Positions 17,090 to 25,821 of a DNA stretch of 64,000 nucleotides are shown piece after piece. Position numbers and translations under genes: made by a program. Below the pieces are notes generated by a model. It had not been told where the DNA came from. It saw only the letters and a program-made list of their open reading frames with translations, and searched no databases. Origin of the DNA: Gammaproteobacteria bacterium (lineage in GTDB: Bacteria > Pseudomonadota > Gammaproteobacteria > Chromatiales > Chromatiaceae); NCBI GenBank assembly GCA_020445255.1, contig JAGRGY010000026.1:30219-94218 (forward strand). Reading direction: 5' to 3'. Within the stretch, counting starts at the first letter, position 1, and each line of letters starts with the position of its first letter.

Positions 17090-17617
17090 ATGACGACCGC
17101 TGAAGACAACCAGAAACCGACCCGGTCACGCAGGCCGCGCTGGGTCCGGTGGTCCCGTGACCTGATACTGATCGTGGTGGTCCTGGGTGCGATCCAGTGG
17201 TGGCAGTCGCGCGGGCTCGCGCACGGCAAGGCAGTACCGCTGGCGGGCATGCGCGTCGACGGGTCACCGCTGCAGGTCGATTATCGTGACGGGCCCGTGC
17301 TGGTGCATTTTTGGGCGAGCTGGTGTCCGATCTGTCGCGTCGAACAGGACACCATCGACGCGATCGCGGTGGATCGGGCCGTAATCACGGTGGCGACCAC
17401 GTCCGGTACCGCGGACGAAGTCGCCGCCTACCTCGGTGAGCACGGCCTGCGCATGCCGGTGCTGATGGATGAGCGCGGCGACATTGCGCGCAGCTGGGGT
17501 GTCCGCGGTGTGCCGGCAACCTTTATCGTCGACCGCAGTGGCGCGATTCGCCATGCCGGGATGGGCTATTCGACAGGGCTTGGCCTGCGCCTGCGACTCT
17601 GGCTCGCCGGCTTGTGA
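17090..17617 (+). CDS. Membrane-anchored thioredoxin-like oxidoreductase (ScsD/TlpA type)
   Basis: 175 residues. A basic N-terminus and one membrane anchor (about 24-40, LILIVVVLGAIQWW) put the thioredoxin fold in the periplasm. The active site is FWASWCPICRVEQ with CPIC, and the cis-Pro loop is GVRGVPATFIVDRSG. It differs from the TlpA-like protein at 2.2 kb in having an uncleaved anchor and a CPIC pair. Probable role in periplasmic thiol reduction or protection. No obvious partner is adjacent. Confidence 0.85.
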   Translation: MTTAEDNQKPTRSRRPRWVRWSRDLILIVVVLGAIQWWQSRGLAHGKAVPLAGMRVDGSPLQVDYRDGPVLVHFWASWCPICRVEQDTIDAIAVDRAVITVATTSGTADEVAAYLGEHGLRMPVLMDERGDIARSWGVRGVPATFIVDRSGAIRHAGMGYSTGLGLRLRLWLAGL

Positions 17618-17635
17618 CTGCGCGACTCGCGTCGC

Positions 17636-17881
17636 TCAGTCCTCGCCGACGACGCGCTCCTCGCGCGGCGCGCTGAGCAGCTTCTCCGCCTCCACCGCAT
17701 TCTTCGCGAAGATCAGGCGGCAGTCGCGTCCGGGGGCCGCGCTGGCGTCGTCCTTCAACGCCGCGCGGCGTTCGCGCGCGAGTTTGCGCGCGGGCTTGAA
17801 GCTGTCGAAGGTCTCGATGTGCTCGAGCACCTTCTTCGTGCCGCCGTCGGACGGCGTGACGTAGTAAACGAAGTAAGGCAT
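17636..17881 (-). CDS. Small conserved hypothetical protein
   Basis: 81 residues, MPYFVYYVTPSDGGTKKVLE at the start. Charged, soluble, alpha/beta composition, with a basic middle (ARKLARERRAAL) and IFAKNAVEAEKLL near the end. It reads like the short proteins common in sulfur-oxidising gammaproteobacteria, but I cannot name a domain. Coding character is good (balanced amino acids, acidic C-terminus). Convergent with the thioredoxin-like gene, 18 bases apart. Confidence 0.7.
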   Translation of the reverse strand: MPYFVYYVTPSDGGTKKVLEHIETFDSFKPARKLARERRAALKDDASAAPGRDCRLIFAKNAVEAEKLLSAPREERVVGED

Positions 17882-17967
17882 GACTGCGCTGTCGTAGAAA
17901 AATCCGCCGACAGTCTAACCGACACGCGTCCCGCGTCGGAGTGGCGTTTTCCGCGCAGTCAGTCCGG

Positions 17968-18438
17968 TCATCGTCCCGGCCTGCCCGGAAGCGGGTTGCC
18001 GTAGCTGACGTTGTGCAGGTGTTCGCGCAGCTGCCGCTCGCGTTCCTCCAGCAGCCGTGTGACGGCGCCGGGCCGCAGCGCCGGGCCGAGGCCGTCGGCG
18101 CGGCGGGGCAGGGTCGCGTCCAGCATCGTGACCTCGCTGTCGTAGAACGCCTGCCACGCGCGGGCGTTGCGGTCGAACGCGGCGCGTTGGTGCGCATCGA
18201 GACGGCTGCGCAGCGCCTCGGACCAGCGCCGGATGCGATCCCTGAGCACGGCCTGCTGTGATTGTTCGCAGGCCGCCACGCTGTGCGAGTCGCGGGCGGC
18301 CGCGACGCAGTCGCGCAGGTCCTGGCGCTCGCGCTGCGGGCCGGCCGCTGTCGCGGCACACAGGCTGGCGGCCGAGGCCAGGGCGAGGATTTTGCGCCGC
18401 GCCGCCGCGTTGGTTAATCTAGCGCGCAATTTTGTCAT
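17968..18438 (-). CDS. LprI/DUF1311-like secreted protein
   Basis: 156 residues with an N-terminal signal (ILALASAASLCAATAAG). Two cysteines lie in CVAAARDSHSVAAC, followed by QQAVLRDRIRRWSEALRSRL and AFDRNARAWQAFYDSEV. This is the heptad-like, Trp-containing arrangement of the LprI lysozyme-inhibitor/DUF1311 family (W-x(5)-R-x(6)-A pattern). The assignment rests on pattern only and is moderate. The upstream region is shared with the divergent PsiE-family gene. Confidence 0.6.
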   Translation of the reverse strand: MTKLRARLTNAAARRKILALASAASLCAATAAGPQRERQDLRDCVAAARDSHSVAACEQSQQAVLRDRIRRWSEALRSRLDAHQRAAFDRNARAWQAFYDSEVTMLDATLPRRADGLGPALRPGAVTRLLEERERQLREHLHNVSYGNPLPGRPGR

Positions 18439-18444
18439 CCCCGG

Positions 18445-18870
18445 ATGCCCAGTATGTCCGAACCCGTACTCAGTCCCAAGTTAACCGAACTCGGCAACAA
18501 GCTGTTCGAGATGTTCCATCTGTTGGGCCTGTTCGTGATCGGCACGTCGATTCTCTGGGCTTCATGGGTCGAGGTGTTCGAGATCATTGGCCACGGCGGC
18601 CCCAAGATCAAGGACGTGCTGCTGCTGTTCATCTACCTCGAGCTGGGTGCGATGGTCGGGATCTATTTTCAGACCAAACACCTGCCGGTCCGCTACCTGA
18701 TCTACATCGCCGTCACCGCGCTGACGCGTGTGCTGGCGATCGATATCAAGGAGATGAGCGACATGCACATGATCACGCTATCGGCGGCGATCCTGATCCT
18801 GTGCCTCGCCGTGCTGGTGCTGCGCTTCGGCAGCAGCCGATTCAACGAACGCGACCCGGTGGAGAAATAG
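18445..18870 (+). CDS. PsiE-family membrane protein
   Basis: 141 residues (138 if the second ATG at 18454 is used; no strong ribosome binding site separates them). Four hydrophobic segments (HLLGLFVIGTSILWASWVEV, VLLLFIYLELGAMVGIYF, RYLIYIAVTALTRVLAI, MITLSAAILILCLAVLVL) and the family motif LELGAMVGIYF plus RYLIYIAVTALTR match phosphate-starvation-inducible PsiE. Function is not established. No Pho box is obvious. Confidence 0.82.
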   Translation: MPSMSEPVLSPKLTELGNKLFEMFHLLGLFVIGTSILWASWVEVFEIIGHGGPKIKDVLLLFIYLELGAMVGIYFQTKHLPVRYLIYIAVTALTRVLAIDIKEMSDMHMITLSAAILILCLAVLVLRFGSSRFNERDPVEK

Positions 18871-18885
18871 CGGCTGCTGCCGGCG

Positions 18886-19224
18886 ATGGAAGGTGCACCG
18901 AAAATCCGCACGGCGCTGCCCCAACGGCGCTATCTGTACGGCGATTACCAGGTGACGGTGCTGGGTGACGTCGACAGCGCCGATGAACGCACCTATCTGC
19001 TGATCGCCGCCTTTGTGCGCGACGGCGAGACGCAGCCGCGCCTGTATGTCGTCGCCGAGCGTGTCCACGGGGGCATCGGGCTGCGCGTAATCGGCGCGTC
19101 CATGGACGAGGTCCTGGATGTCGATCCGCGCTGGGCCAACATCGGCGCCTTCGTCGATCAGGCGTTGCAGACAGGGTCGCAACTGCTTGGATTGGAGCAG
19201 GAGACCGCCTATCCACTGGGCTGA
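18886..19224 (+). CDS. Conserved hypothetical protein
   Basis: 112 residues, 16 bases downstream of the PsiE-family gene and probably in one transcript. The sequence is soluble alpha/beta (YGDYQVTVLGDVDSADERTY, LIAAFVRDGETQPRLYVVAE, VLDVDPRWANIGAFVDQAL) without signal peptide or catalytic motif. I do not recognise the family. The codon pattern supports a real gene. Confidence 0.7.
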   Translation: MEGAPKIRTALPQRRYLYGDYQVTVLGDVDSADERTYLLIAAFVRDGETQPRLYVVAERVHGGIGLRVIGASMDEVLDVDPRWANIGAFVDQALQTGSQLLGLEQETAYPLG

Positions 19225-19339
19225 CCGCAGCCTCCCGCCGAACCTGCGCCGGGATGAAATTTTTTCCTTAAGTCGTTGAGTTAGCAGCCGCTATCGTCCT
19301 CGTAAACGCCCGCCGGGGCTGTTGCATGGGGAAGAAGTG

Positions 19340-20278
19340 TTGCGCAACTGGTTGAAACGCAGAGCGGATTCGGGTCGGCGTGTCGGCCTGGATGTCTACG
19401 CGGACGGATTCGCCCTGGCCGTGATCAGGACCACCGATGCCAGTGCGCCAGTGGTCGATGCCGCGCGCTGGTTTCCGCTGCACGGTGCCGATGCCTTGGC
19501 GGGGGATCTGGGCAGGGCGGTCAACGAACTCGGTGTACGCGGTCTCCCGGTAGTCGCGACCCTGCCACATGCCGCCTATTCGCTCGTTCAACTCGAGGCC
19601 CCCGATCTCGAGATCGACGAACTGCGCGAGGCGATGCGCTGGCGAGTCAGGGATCTGATCGATTTTCCCGTCGAACAGGCCATTGTCGACGTGTTTCGCC
19701 TGCCCGCCAGCCGGCGTGCCGGCGCACCGCCGCTGCTGTACGTCGTCGTCGCGCGCCAGGCCGATGTGCAACACCTGACGCAGGCGGTTGCTGCCGCCGG
19801 GCTCGACATCGTCGCGGTCGACATCGTCGAGATGGCGATCCGCAACCTTTCCCGCAACCTCGACCGGCCACAGCGGCCGCGCGCCTACCTCCACCTGCAG
19901 CCGGGCCAGACGGTGATCGAGATCGCCGATGGCGACAACATCTATCTCAGTCGCCGTGTGCTCCAGGACTACGATGGCGACGCCGATGCCGTGGTGCTCG
20001 GTGCGCAGATGGAGAACCTGGCGCTCGAGGTGCAGCGGTCGCTCGACTATTTCGAGAGTCAGTTCGCACTGGGTGCCGCTGACCGCCTGTCGCTGATCGT
20101 TTGCGACAACGCGCTGTTCGAGGCCTTCTCCGGCGTGGCACGCAGCTTCCTCACCGTGCCCACCGAGCGCTTCAGCTTCGACGCCATCAGCATGGCGCCC
20201 GGGGTGCAGCTCGACGTGTTGGGACAGGGTGTGACCGCGCTGGGTGCGGCCATGCGGGGGGTTGCATGGGCAGCCTGA
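19340..20278 (+). CDS. mshI: MSHA pilus biogenesis protein MshI (PilM-like)
   Basis: About 312 residues; TTG at 19340 has GGGGAAG seven bases upstream. GTG at 19337 and TTG at 19322 are alternatives. The protein has the actin-like PilM/MshI fold: GLDVYADGFALAVIRT near the start, LPHAAYSLVQLEAPDLEIDELREAMRWRVRDLI, the MshI hallmark where PilM has its charged motif, and DIVAVDIVEMAIRNL. It is cytosolic, recruiting the assembly platform to the inner membrane. First gene of the msh operon; its stop overlaps the next start by 13 bases. Confidence 0.9.
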   Translation: MRNWLKRRADSGRRVGLDVYADGFALAVIRTTDASAPVVDAARWFPLHGADALAGDLGRAVNELGVRGLPVVATLPHAAYSLVQLEAPDLEIDELREAMRWRVRDLIDFPVEQAIVDVFRLPASRRAGAPPLLYVVVARQADVQHLTQAVAAAGLDIVAVDIVEMAIRNLSRNLDRPQRPRAYLHLQPGQTVIEIADGDNIYLSRRVLQDYDGDADAVVLGAQMENLALEVQRSLDYFESQFALGAADRLSLIVCDNALFEAFSGVARSFLTVPTERFSFDAISMAPGVQLDVLGQGVTALGAAMRGVAWAA

Positions 20279-20892
20279 ACCAGGAGATCAATCTCTACCG
20301 CGCCGATTCGGAGCAGGACCGTGCATCCTCGCAGGCGCGGGTGCTGCTGATCACGGTGGCCGCGCTGTTCGCCGGTGTGCTGCTGCTCGCGCTCGTCGGC
20401 GAACTGTACCTCGCCGATATGGGCGGACGCCGAGACGCGGTCGCGGAGCGCCTGCACCGCCAGCAGCAGGAGCTGGAACGCGTCCGCGGGCAGCTTGTGG
20501 AACCTACGATCGACCCATTCCTGACAGCCGAACTCGAGGGGCTGCGCGCGCAGCTCGACCACGTAAACGCCAATCTCGCCGCGCTCGCCAGGGTTCGGCC
20601 GTCCGCAACCGGATTCGCGGAGTTCTTCGCCGGCCTGGCACGCAATACCATCGACGGCCTGTGGTTCGATGGCGTCGTGCTGTCGTCGGGTGGCGACGAG
20701 GTGATGCTGAAGGGCGTCGCGCGCGAACCGTCGCTGGTGCCGCGCCTGTTGCAGACGCTCGCGGTCGAGCCCGCCTTCAGTGGGCGCAGCTTCCGCAAGG
20801 CCAGTTTCGACCGCCTGCCGGAAGAGCAGGGCGGTCTGGTCGGCTTCGAGTTGCGCAGCGCCCACGTCGAGGGTGCCGACGATGCAGGCTAA
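20266..20892 (+). CDS. MSHA biogenesis protein MshI2 (PilN-like)
   Basis: 208 residues. It begins MGSLNQEINLYRA; the INLY motif is the PilN signature that docks onto the PilM/MshI groove. One membrane span (about 24-47, VLLITVAALFAGVLLLALVG) is followed by a coiled-coil region (RDAVAERLHRQQQELERVRG) and a periplasmic ferredoxin-like domain. It forms the inner-membrane alignment complex with MshI and MshJ. Overlaps mshI and mshJ. Confidence 0.87.
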   Translation: MGSLNQEINLYRADSEQDRASSQARVLLITVAALFAGVLLLALVGELYLADMGGRRDAVAERLHRQQQELERVRGQLVEPTIDPFLTAELEGLRAQLDHVNANLAALARVRPSATGFAEFFAGLARNTIDGLWFDGVVLSSGGDEVMLKGVAREPSLVPRLLQTLAVEPAFSGRSFRKASFDRLPEEQGGLVGFELRSAHVEGADDAG

Positions 20893-21550
20893 CTGGCAGC
20901 AGATCGTCGACCGCTTCGCCGCGCTGAGCACGCGCGAACGCATGCTGGTGTTGGCGGCGTTGGTCGCCGTAGCCTATCAGCTGGGTGACCTGGTCATTCT
21001 CGACCGCCAGTACCAGCGCGTCGAACAGATCAACCGCGAGATCGCGACCGACAATCGCACCATCGCCAACCTGAACACCGAACTGCAGCTCGTCGCCACC
21101 CGCGCACAGGCCGATCCCAATGCGCGCTTGCGTAGCGACGTGAGCCGGATGCGGGAGCAGCTAACCGGGCTTCGGGCGCAGCTCGTCGAAGCCACGGCGG
21201 GAATGATCTCGCCGCGTGACATGGCACGTTTCCTAGAGCAGTTGCTGGTGCAGGACAGCAGCCTGACCATGATGCAGTTGCGCACTCTCGATGCTGCCCC
21301 ACTGTTGCCGGCAGATGCCGATGCAAAGAAGGACGTGACCGTTCGCGGGCCGACGCTGTACCGCCACGCGTTCGAGATTGCATTTTCCGGAGGCTATCTC
21401 GCGACCTTGCGTTACATGCAGGCGCTCGAATCACTGCCGTGGCGTTTCGTCTGGGACAGCGTCGACTACGAGGTGGTCGACTACCCGAACAGCGTCGTGC
21501 GCCTGCGCCTGCACACCCTGAGCCTGTCGGAGGATTGGATCGGTGTCTGA
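20882..21550 (+). CDS. mshJ: MSHA biogenesis protein MshJ (PilO-like)
   Basis: 222 residues from the ATG at 20882, 11 bases inside the preceding gene. A short cytosolic segment, one membrane span (about 18-38, RERMLVLAALVAVAYQLGDL), then a coiled coil (YQRVEQINREIATDNRTIAN) and a C-terminal periplasmic domain ending SLSEDWIGV. Topology and gene order match MshJ/PilO, partner of the PilN-like protein. The LSxxEDWIGV end is typical of the family. Confidence 0.87.
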   Translation: MQANWQQIVDRFAALSTRERMLVLAALVAVAYQLGDLVILDRQYQRVEQINREIATDNRTIANLNTELQLVATRAQADPNARLRSDVSRMREQLTGLRAQLVEATAGMISPRDMARFLEQLLVQDSSLTMMQLRTLDAAPLLPADADAKKDVTVRGPTLYRHAFEIAFSGGYLATLRYMQALESLPWRFVWDSVDYEVVDYPNSVVRLRLHTLSLSEDWIGV

Positions 21551-21914
21551 ACCCATTCCCTACCTGCTCCTGTGCGGCGTGCTGTCGCTCGCCGCGTCGG
21601 TGCCCGTGTACGCGCAGGAACTGCGCGACCCGACCCGACCGGGCGGCTGGCAACCGGCGGTCGCCGAACGCGTCGAATCCGCCAGAGAGGATCGTGTTCC
21701 GCTGCACCTCCAGGGCATGTTCAGCGTCGCCGGCGCACGCAGCGTGATGATCAACGGCCGGCGGGTGGCGATCGGCGACCGCGTCGCCGGTGCCGAGGTC
21801 GTGGAGATCGGGCCGGACACGGTGGTGCTGGATGCCAACGGTCGACGGCTTGAACTGGCGTATCAGCTGTCCGCCGTCAAGGCTCCAGTCGAGAAAACCG
21901 AGGAAGAAAAATGA
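21543..21914 (+). CDS. mshK: MSHA biogenesis protein MshK (PilP-like)
   Basis: 123 residues, GTG start overlapping mshJ by eight bases. The signal peptide ends near VYAQEL, then RDPTRP, a family landmark, and a PilP/GspC-HR-like beta domain (LQGMFSVAGARSVMINGRRV, IGDRVAGAEVVEIGPDTVVL). The protein links the inner-membrane complex to the secretin. The C-terminus (PVEKTEEEK) overlaps the mshL start by four bases. Confidence 0.87.
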   Translation: MSEPIPYLLLCGVLSLAASVPVYAQELRDPTRPGGWQPAVAERVESAREDRVPLHLQGMFSVAGARSVMINGRRVAIGDRVAGAEVVEIGPDTVVLDANGRRLELAYQLSAVKAPVEKTEEEK

Positions 21915-23644
21915 ATTGGCTGATCGCCTTTGCCGCCGCCGTCGCCCTGACCGCTTGCCAGACCCGCGAACCACGGGACGGAACCGCAATCGACTCGATC
22001 AAGCAGGCTTATCAGGAGGCGCGCCAGGATGCAGAGACGCGCCGTGTCGCGCCCCCGCCAGAGGTGGCCGCGGCGCTGATGCCGGCATTGAACATCAAGC
22101 TCGGCGGCATCGACAAGACCGCTGACGAACACCGCTTCGACGTCAACGTGAGCGGCCTGCCGGCGCGCGACTTCTTCATGAGCCTGGTCGATGACACCAG
22201 CTACAACATGGTCGTGCATCCGCAGGTCGACGGCGAGGTGTCGCTGGTGCTGAAGAACGTGACGATACCCGACGTGATGCAGGTGATGCGGGACGTCTAC
22301 GGCTACGAATACGAACGCACCCGCAGCGGCTTCCACGTGCTGCCGGTCAGGCTGCGGTCGCGCATCTACCAGATCAACTACCTGAACGTGAAGCGCAGCG
22401 GAAATTCCGAGATGCGCGTCAGCTCGGGGCAGGTGACCCAGACGTCCAACTCCGACTCGTCCAACCTGTCGACCAGCAACAGTTCCTCGGCCGAGACAGT
22501 GCCCGCATCGAAGGTCATCACAGAAAGCGACGCCGACTTCTGGGGCGAACTCAAGTCGGCCCTGGAGGCGCTGGTGGGCAGCGAAGGTGGGCGTTCCGTG
22601 GTCGTGTCGCCGCAGTCCGGTGTCGTCGTCGTGCGTGCGATGCCGAACGAGCTGCGCGAAGTCGAGAGTTTCCTGCGCACGACCCAGGCGACCCTGCAGC
22701 GGCAGGTCATCCTCGAGGCGAAGATCATCGAGGTCGAACTCAGCGACGGCTACCAGTCCGGTATCAACTGGGCCAAGTTGGCGGGCGTGGGCAGCGGCAA
22801 GACCGTCACGTTTGGCCAGACCGGCGGCGGCACCGTGTTCGGATCCGACGACGGTGTGGCCGGGACGGCGGGCAACAGCGGCGATCTCGACCCGGCCAAC
22901 TACGCCGCGGTCAACGCACTCGCCACGCAGGCGTTCGGCGGCGTGTTCTCTGTCGCGGTCAACGCGGGGAGCTTCACTGCATTCATCGAATTGCTGGAGA
23001 CCCAGGGCAACGTGCAGGTGTTGTCGAGCCCTCGCGTTGCCACGGTCAACAACCAGAAGGCCGTGATCAAGGTCGGGCAGGATGAGTTTTTCGTCACCGA
23101 CGTGTCGACGACCACCGTCACCGGCACGGCGACCAGTACCACGCCCGAGATCACGCTCACGCCGTTTTTTTCAGGCATCGCGCTGGATGTGACGCCGCAG
23201 ATCGACAACCGCGGTGGTGTCACGCTGCATATCCATCCCTCGGTCAGCAACGTCGTCGATCAGACCAAGACCTTTACCATCGACGACCGGGCCCAGACCC
23301 TTCCGCTGGCGCAGTCGCGCGTGCGTGAGTCCGACAGCATCGTGTACGCGGTCAGTGGACAGATCGTCATGATCGGCGGCCTGATGCAGGAATCGACCAG
23401 CGAGGACCTCGCCGCGCCGCCCGGCATCGGCGACATACCCTTCGTCGGCTCCGCGTTCCGGCACACTCGCCAGCGCGCACGCAAGAGCGAACTGGTGATC
23501 CTGCTGAAGCCGGTCGTCGTCGACGGACCGGCCGCCTGGGGCGAGGCGCTCGCCGGCTCGGCGCGGACCATCGACCGCCTCGACCGCGGTTTCCACTACG
23601 GTGGCAAGACCGAGGTGTTTGGCACCGAGGGCGAGGTGCGCTGA
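21911..23644 (+). CDS. mshL: MSHA pilus secretin MshL
   Basis: 577 residues. A lipoprotein signal with lipobox LTAC near residue 17 precedes N-domains of the secretin/TonB short type (about 80-130, RFDVNVSGLPARDFFMSLVD). A Ser/Asn-rich linker follows (SNSDSSNLSTSNSSS), then the secretin homology region with ILEAKIIEVELSDGYQSGINW, VQVLSSPRVATVNNQKAVIK, GIALDVTPQI and the closing GIGDIPFVGSAFRH. It forms the outer-membrane channel for the pilus. Length fits MshL. Its TGA shares a base with the ATG of mshM. Confidence 0.93.
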   Translation: MNWLIAFAAAVALTACQTREPRDGTAIDSIKQAYQEARQDAETRRVAPPPEVAAALMPALNIKLGGIDKTADEHRFDVNVSGLPARDFFMSLVDDTSYNMVVHPQVDGEVSLVLKNVTIPDVMQVMRDVYGYEYERTRSGFHVLPVRLRSRIYQINYLNVKRSGNSEMRVSSGQVTQTSNSDSSNLSTSNSSSAETVPASKVITESDADFWGELKSALEALVGSEGGRSVVVSPQSGVVVVRAMPNELREVESFLRTTQATLQRQVILEAKIIEVELSDGYQSGINWAKLAGVGSGKTVTFGQTGGGTVFGSDDGVAGTAGNSGDLDPANYAAVNALATQAFGGVFSVAVNAGSFTAFIELLETQGNVQVLSSPRVATVNNQKAVIKVGQDEFFVTDVSTTTVTGTATSTTPEITLTPFFSGIALDVTPQIDNRGGVTLHIHPSVSNVVDQTKTFTIDDRAQTLPLAQSRVRESDSIVYAVSGQIVMIGGLMQESTSEDLAAPPGIGDIPFVGSAFRHTRQRARKSELVILLKPVVVDGPAAWGEALAGSARTIDRLDRGFHYGGKTEVFGTEGEVR

Positions 23645-24567
23645 TGTACCTGCCGTTCTTCGGGCTCGATGAACTGCCGTTCAGCCTGACGCCGGACACG
23701 AGCTTCTACTACGGCAACCCGTCGCACCAGGAGGCGCTGAACACACTGCTGATCGCCTTGCAGATGGGCGAGGGTTTCATCAAGGTCACCGGCGAGGTCG
23801 GAACAGGCAAGACGCTGTTGTGCCGCAAGCTGCTGCGTGAACTCGAATGCATACCGGGGTTCGTCACCGCTTACATCGCCAATCCGGCAATGACACCGAC
23901 CGCTTTGCGCGCCAACCTCGCCGACGAGTTGGGCATCCGCTACGCGCGCAATCTGGGCCAGCACGAGGTCATGCAGTTGATCGACCGCCATCTGGTCGGG
24001 GAGCGCAAGCGCGGCAATCGCGTCGTATTGCTGATCGACGAGGCACAGGCGCTGCCGCGCGAATGCCTCGAAACGATTCGCCTGCTGACCAACCTGGAGA
24101 CGGAGAAGAGCAAGCTGCTACAGGTGGTGTTGATCGGCCAACCGGAACTGGATGCCCGGCTCGCGCATCCGTCGGTTCGGCAGCTCAGGCAGCGCGTCAC
24201 GTTCAGTCATGCCCTGACACCGATGCGCAACGGCGCGGTCGCCGGGTACCTCGCGCATCGCCTGGCGGTCGCGGGCTTCAAGGGGCCATGCCCGTTTCCG
24301 GCCACGCTGGCCCGTGATATCGGCAGGGTATGCAAGGGCGTGCCGCGCCTGGTCAACATCGTCGCCCATAAATGTCTGCTTGCCGCTTATGGTGAGGGCA
24401 GGGCCGTGGTCACGCGTCGACACGTCAGGCGCGCGATCGCCGACACCGAGGCGTTTGGCGAGCCGCGACGCGGGGCACTGGCCTGGCGTGCAGCCATCGC
24501 GCTGGTAGGCGCGGTGACCATCGGTGCAGCCGCGTTCGGTTCCTACCTCTTGCACAGCACGGGTTAG
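23644..24567 (+). CDS. mshM: MSHA biogenesis AAA ATPase MshM (ExeA-like)
   Basis: 307 residues. The start YLPFFGLDELPFSLTPD is the ExeA/MshM signature (F-x-PFSxTPDP). Walker A is GEVGTGKT at about 50-57 and Walker B is VVLLIDEAQALP, with GQPEL as sensor region. One C-terminal membrane span (AIALVGAVTIGAAAFGSYLL) anchors it in the inner membrane. ExeA-type proteins help place or assemble the secretin, consistent with its position after mshL. Confidence 0.92.
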   Translation: MYLPFFGLDELPFSLTPDTSFYYGNPSHQEALNTLLIALQMGEGFIKVTGEVGTGKTLLCRKLLRELECIPGFVTAYIANPAMTPTALRANLADELGIRYARNLGQHEVMQLIDRHLVGERKRGNRVVLLIDEAQALPRECLETIRLLTNLETEKSKLLQVVLIGQPELDARLAHPSVRQLRQRVTFSHALTPMRNGAVAGYLAHRLAVAGFKGPCPFPATLARDIGRVCKGVPRLVNIVAHKCLLAAYGEGRAVVTRRHVRRAIADTEAFGEPRRGALAWRAAIALVGAVTIGAAAFGSYLLHSTG

Positions 24568-24576
24568 GTCGCTGCA

Positions 24577-25821
24577 ATGAGTCTTCTAAACCAGGTACTC
24601 CGGGATCTCGAGGCGCGGGAATCCCGTCACCCGCAGATGCCGGTCCACTGGGCTGCGGTGACGCCCGACGGTCGTGTTCCGGACACGCCGGCCACCCCGG
24701 CATGGCGTCGTCGGATGCGTCCGGGCATGGTCGGGCTGTTCGTCGCCCCGCTGCTGATCAGTGCATGGGCTTACCAGCACGTTTGGCAGGCGCCTGACGT
24801 GGCGATTGTGGAAACCGACGACGCAGCAAGTCGCATGTCCGCGATCGGAGCATCTTCGGCGATGACGCACGTCGGCGGCAATGGCACCGCCGAAGCAGCC
24901 GCTTTGGTTGCCGTGTCAGGTGCCGCGGAAGCCGGGGTTTCCCGGGTGACAGAGTCGTCGATTGCGACACCGGTGCCTGAACGTCACGAAGCCGAACCGA
25001 CGGTCGCGGCCGTCGACCGGACCACTGCGGTGGAAACAGCTACAGCGCCGGACGTGCCTGTGACGGCGCCGCAGATCCAGGCCGAGGTAGACGACAGCGC
25101 CACCGTGGAGGTCGCGAGCGCACCCGAACCCCAGCCCGAGCCCACGTTCCTCGAGTTGCGCAACGTCGAGTTGCCGGCGGCGCAAACGTCGGTACATCGC
25201 GCGACGCATGCACCGGCAACGTCGCAGAGACGTCAGAGCGTGACCCGTGCCGACGAGAGCGATCCGCTCGCCGCGGCACGCCGTGCGATCGAGTCGGGCG
25301 AACTGGCGGTCGCCGAGAACCGGTTGCAGCGGCGGCTGCAGACATTTCCGGACGACCGCGATGCGCGCGAACTCCTGATCGGCCTGATGCTGCGCGGTGA
25401 CCGTACGGATGCGGCGATGCGCCAGCTCGAGACGGGACTTGCCTATTACCCGGCGCACGGCACGTTCGTGCTGATTCTGGCACGCCTGCAGGTGGAGCGC
25501 GGCGAGACAGGCAGCGCGATGGCGACGTTGCGACGCGGTGCGGGAATCCGTGCGATTCGCGACGACTGCCTGCAGATGCTCGGTGCGCTGCTGCAACAGC
25601 TGGGACGATACGCCGAGGCGGCCGAGACCTACCGGCAGTTGGTCACGGTCGCCCCGCAACTCGGCAATGCGTGGATCGGGCTGGCGATCAGTCTCGACGC
25701 GCAGGGCGACCTCGCCGCGGCCGACGGTTACCGACGGGCGCTGGTGCTCGGTGGACTGCAGGCCGCGGCCGACAGCTACGCGCGCCAGCGACTGGCGGCG
25801 CTGGAGTCTTCCGGTGGGTGA
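24577..25821 (+). CDS. mshN: MSHA biogenesis TPR protein MshN
   Basis: 414 residues. It opens with MSLLNQVLRDLEARE, the MshN N-terminal signature. A membrane span (about 48-66, MVGLFVAPLLISAWAYQHVW) is followed by a long low-complexity Ala/Val/Glu/Pro linker, then from about residue 225 a TPR region (DPLAAARRAIESGELAVAEN, LLQQLGRYAEAAETYRQLVT). Inner-membrane anchored with periplasmic TPRs, probably a scaffold in pilus assembly. It overlaps mshE by eight bases. Confidence 0.9.
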   Translation: MSLLNQVLRDLEARESRHPQMPVHWAAVTPDGRVPDTPATPAWRRRMRPGMVGLFVAPLLISAWAYQHVWQAPDVAIVETDDAASRMSAIGASSAMTHVGGNGTAEAAALVAVSGAAEAGVSRVTESSIATPVPERHEAEPTVAAVDRTTAVETATAPDVPVTAPQIQAEVDDSATVEVASAPEPQPEPTFLELRNVELPAAQTSVHRATHAPATSQRRQSVTRADESDPLAAARRAIESGELAVAENRLQRRLQTFPDDRDARELLIGLMLRGDRTDAAMRQLETGLAYYPAHGTFVLILARLQVERGETGSAMATLRRGAGIRAIRDDCLQMLGALLQQLGRYAEAAETYRQLVTVAPQLGNAWIGLAISLDAQGDLAAADGYRRALVLGGLQAAADSYARQRLAALESSGG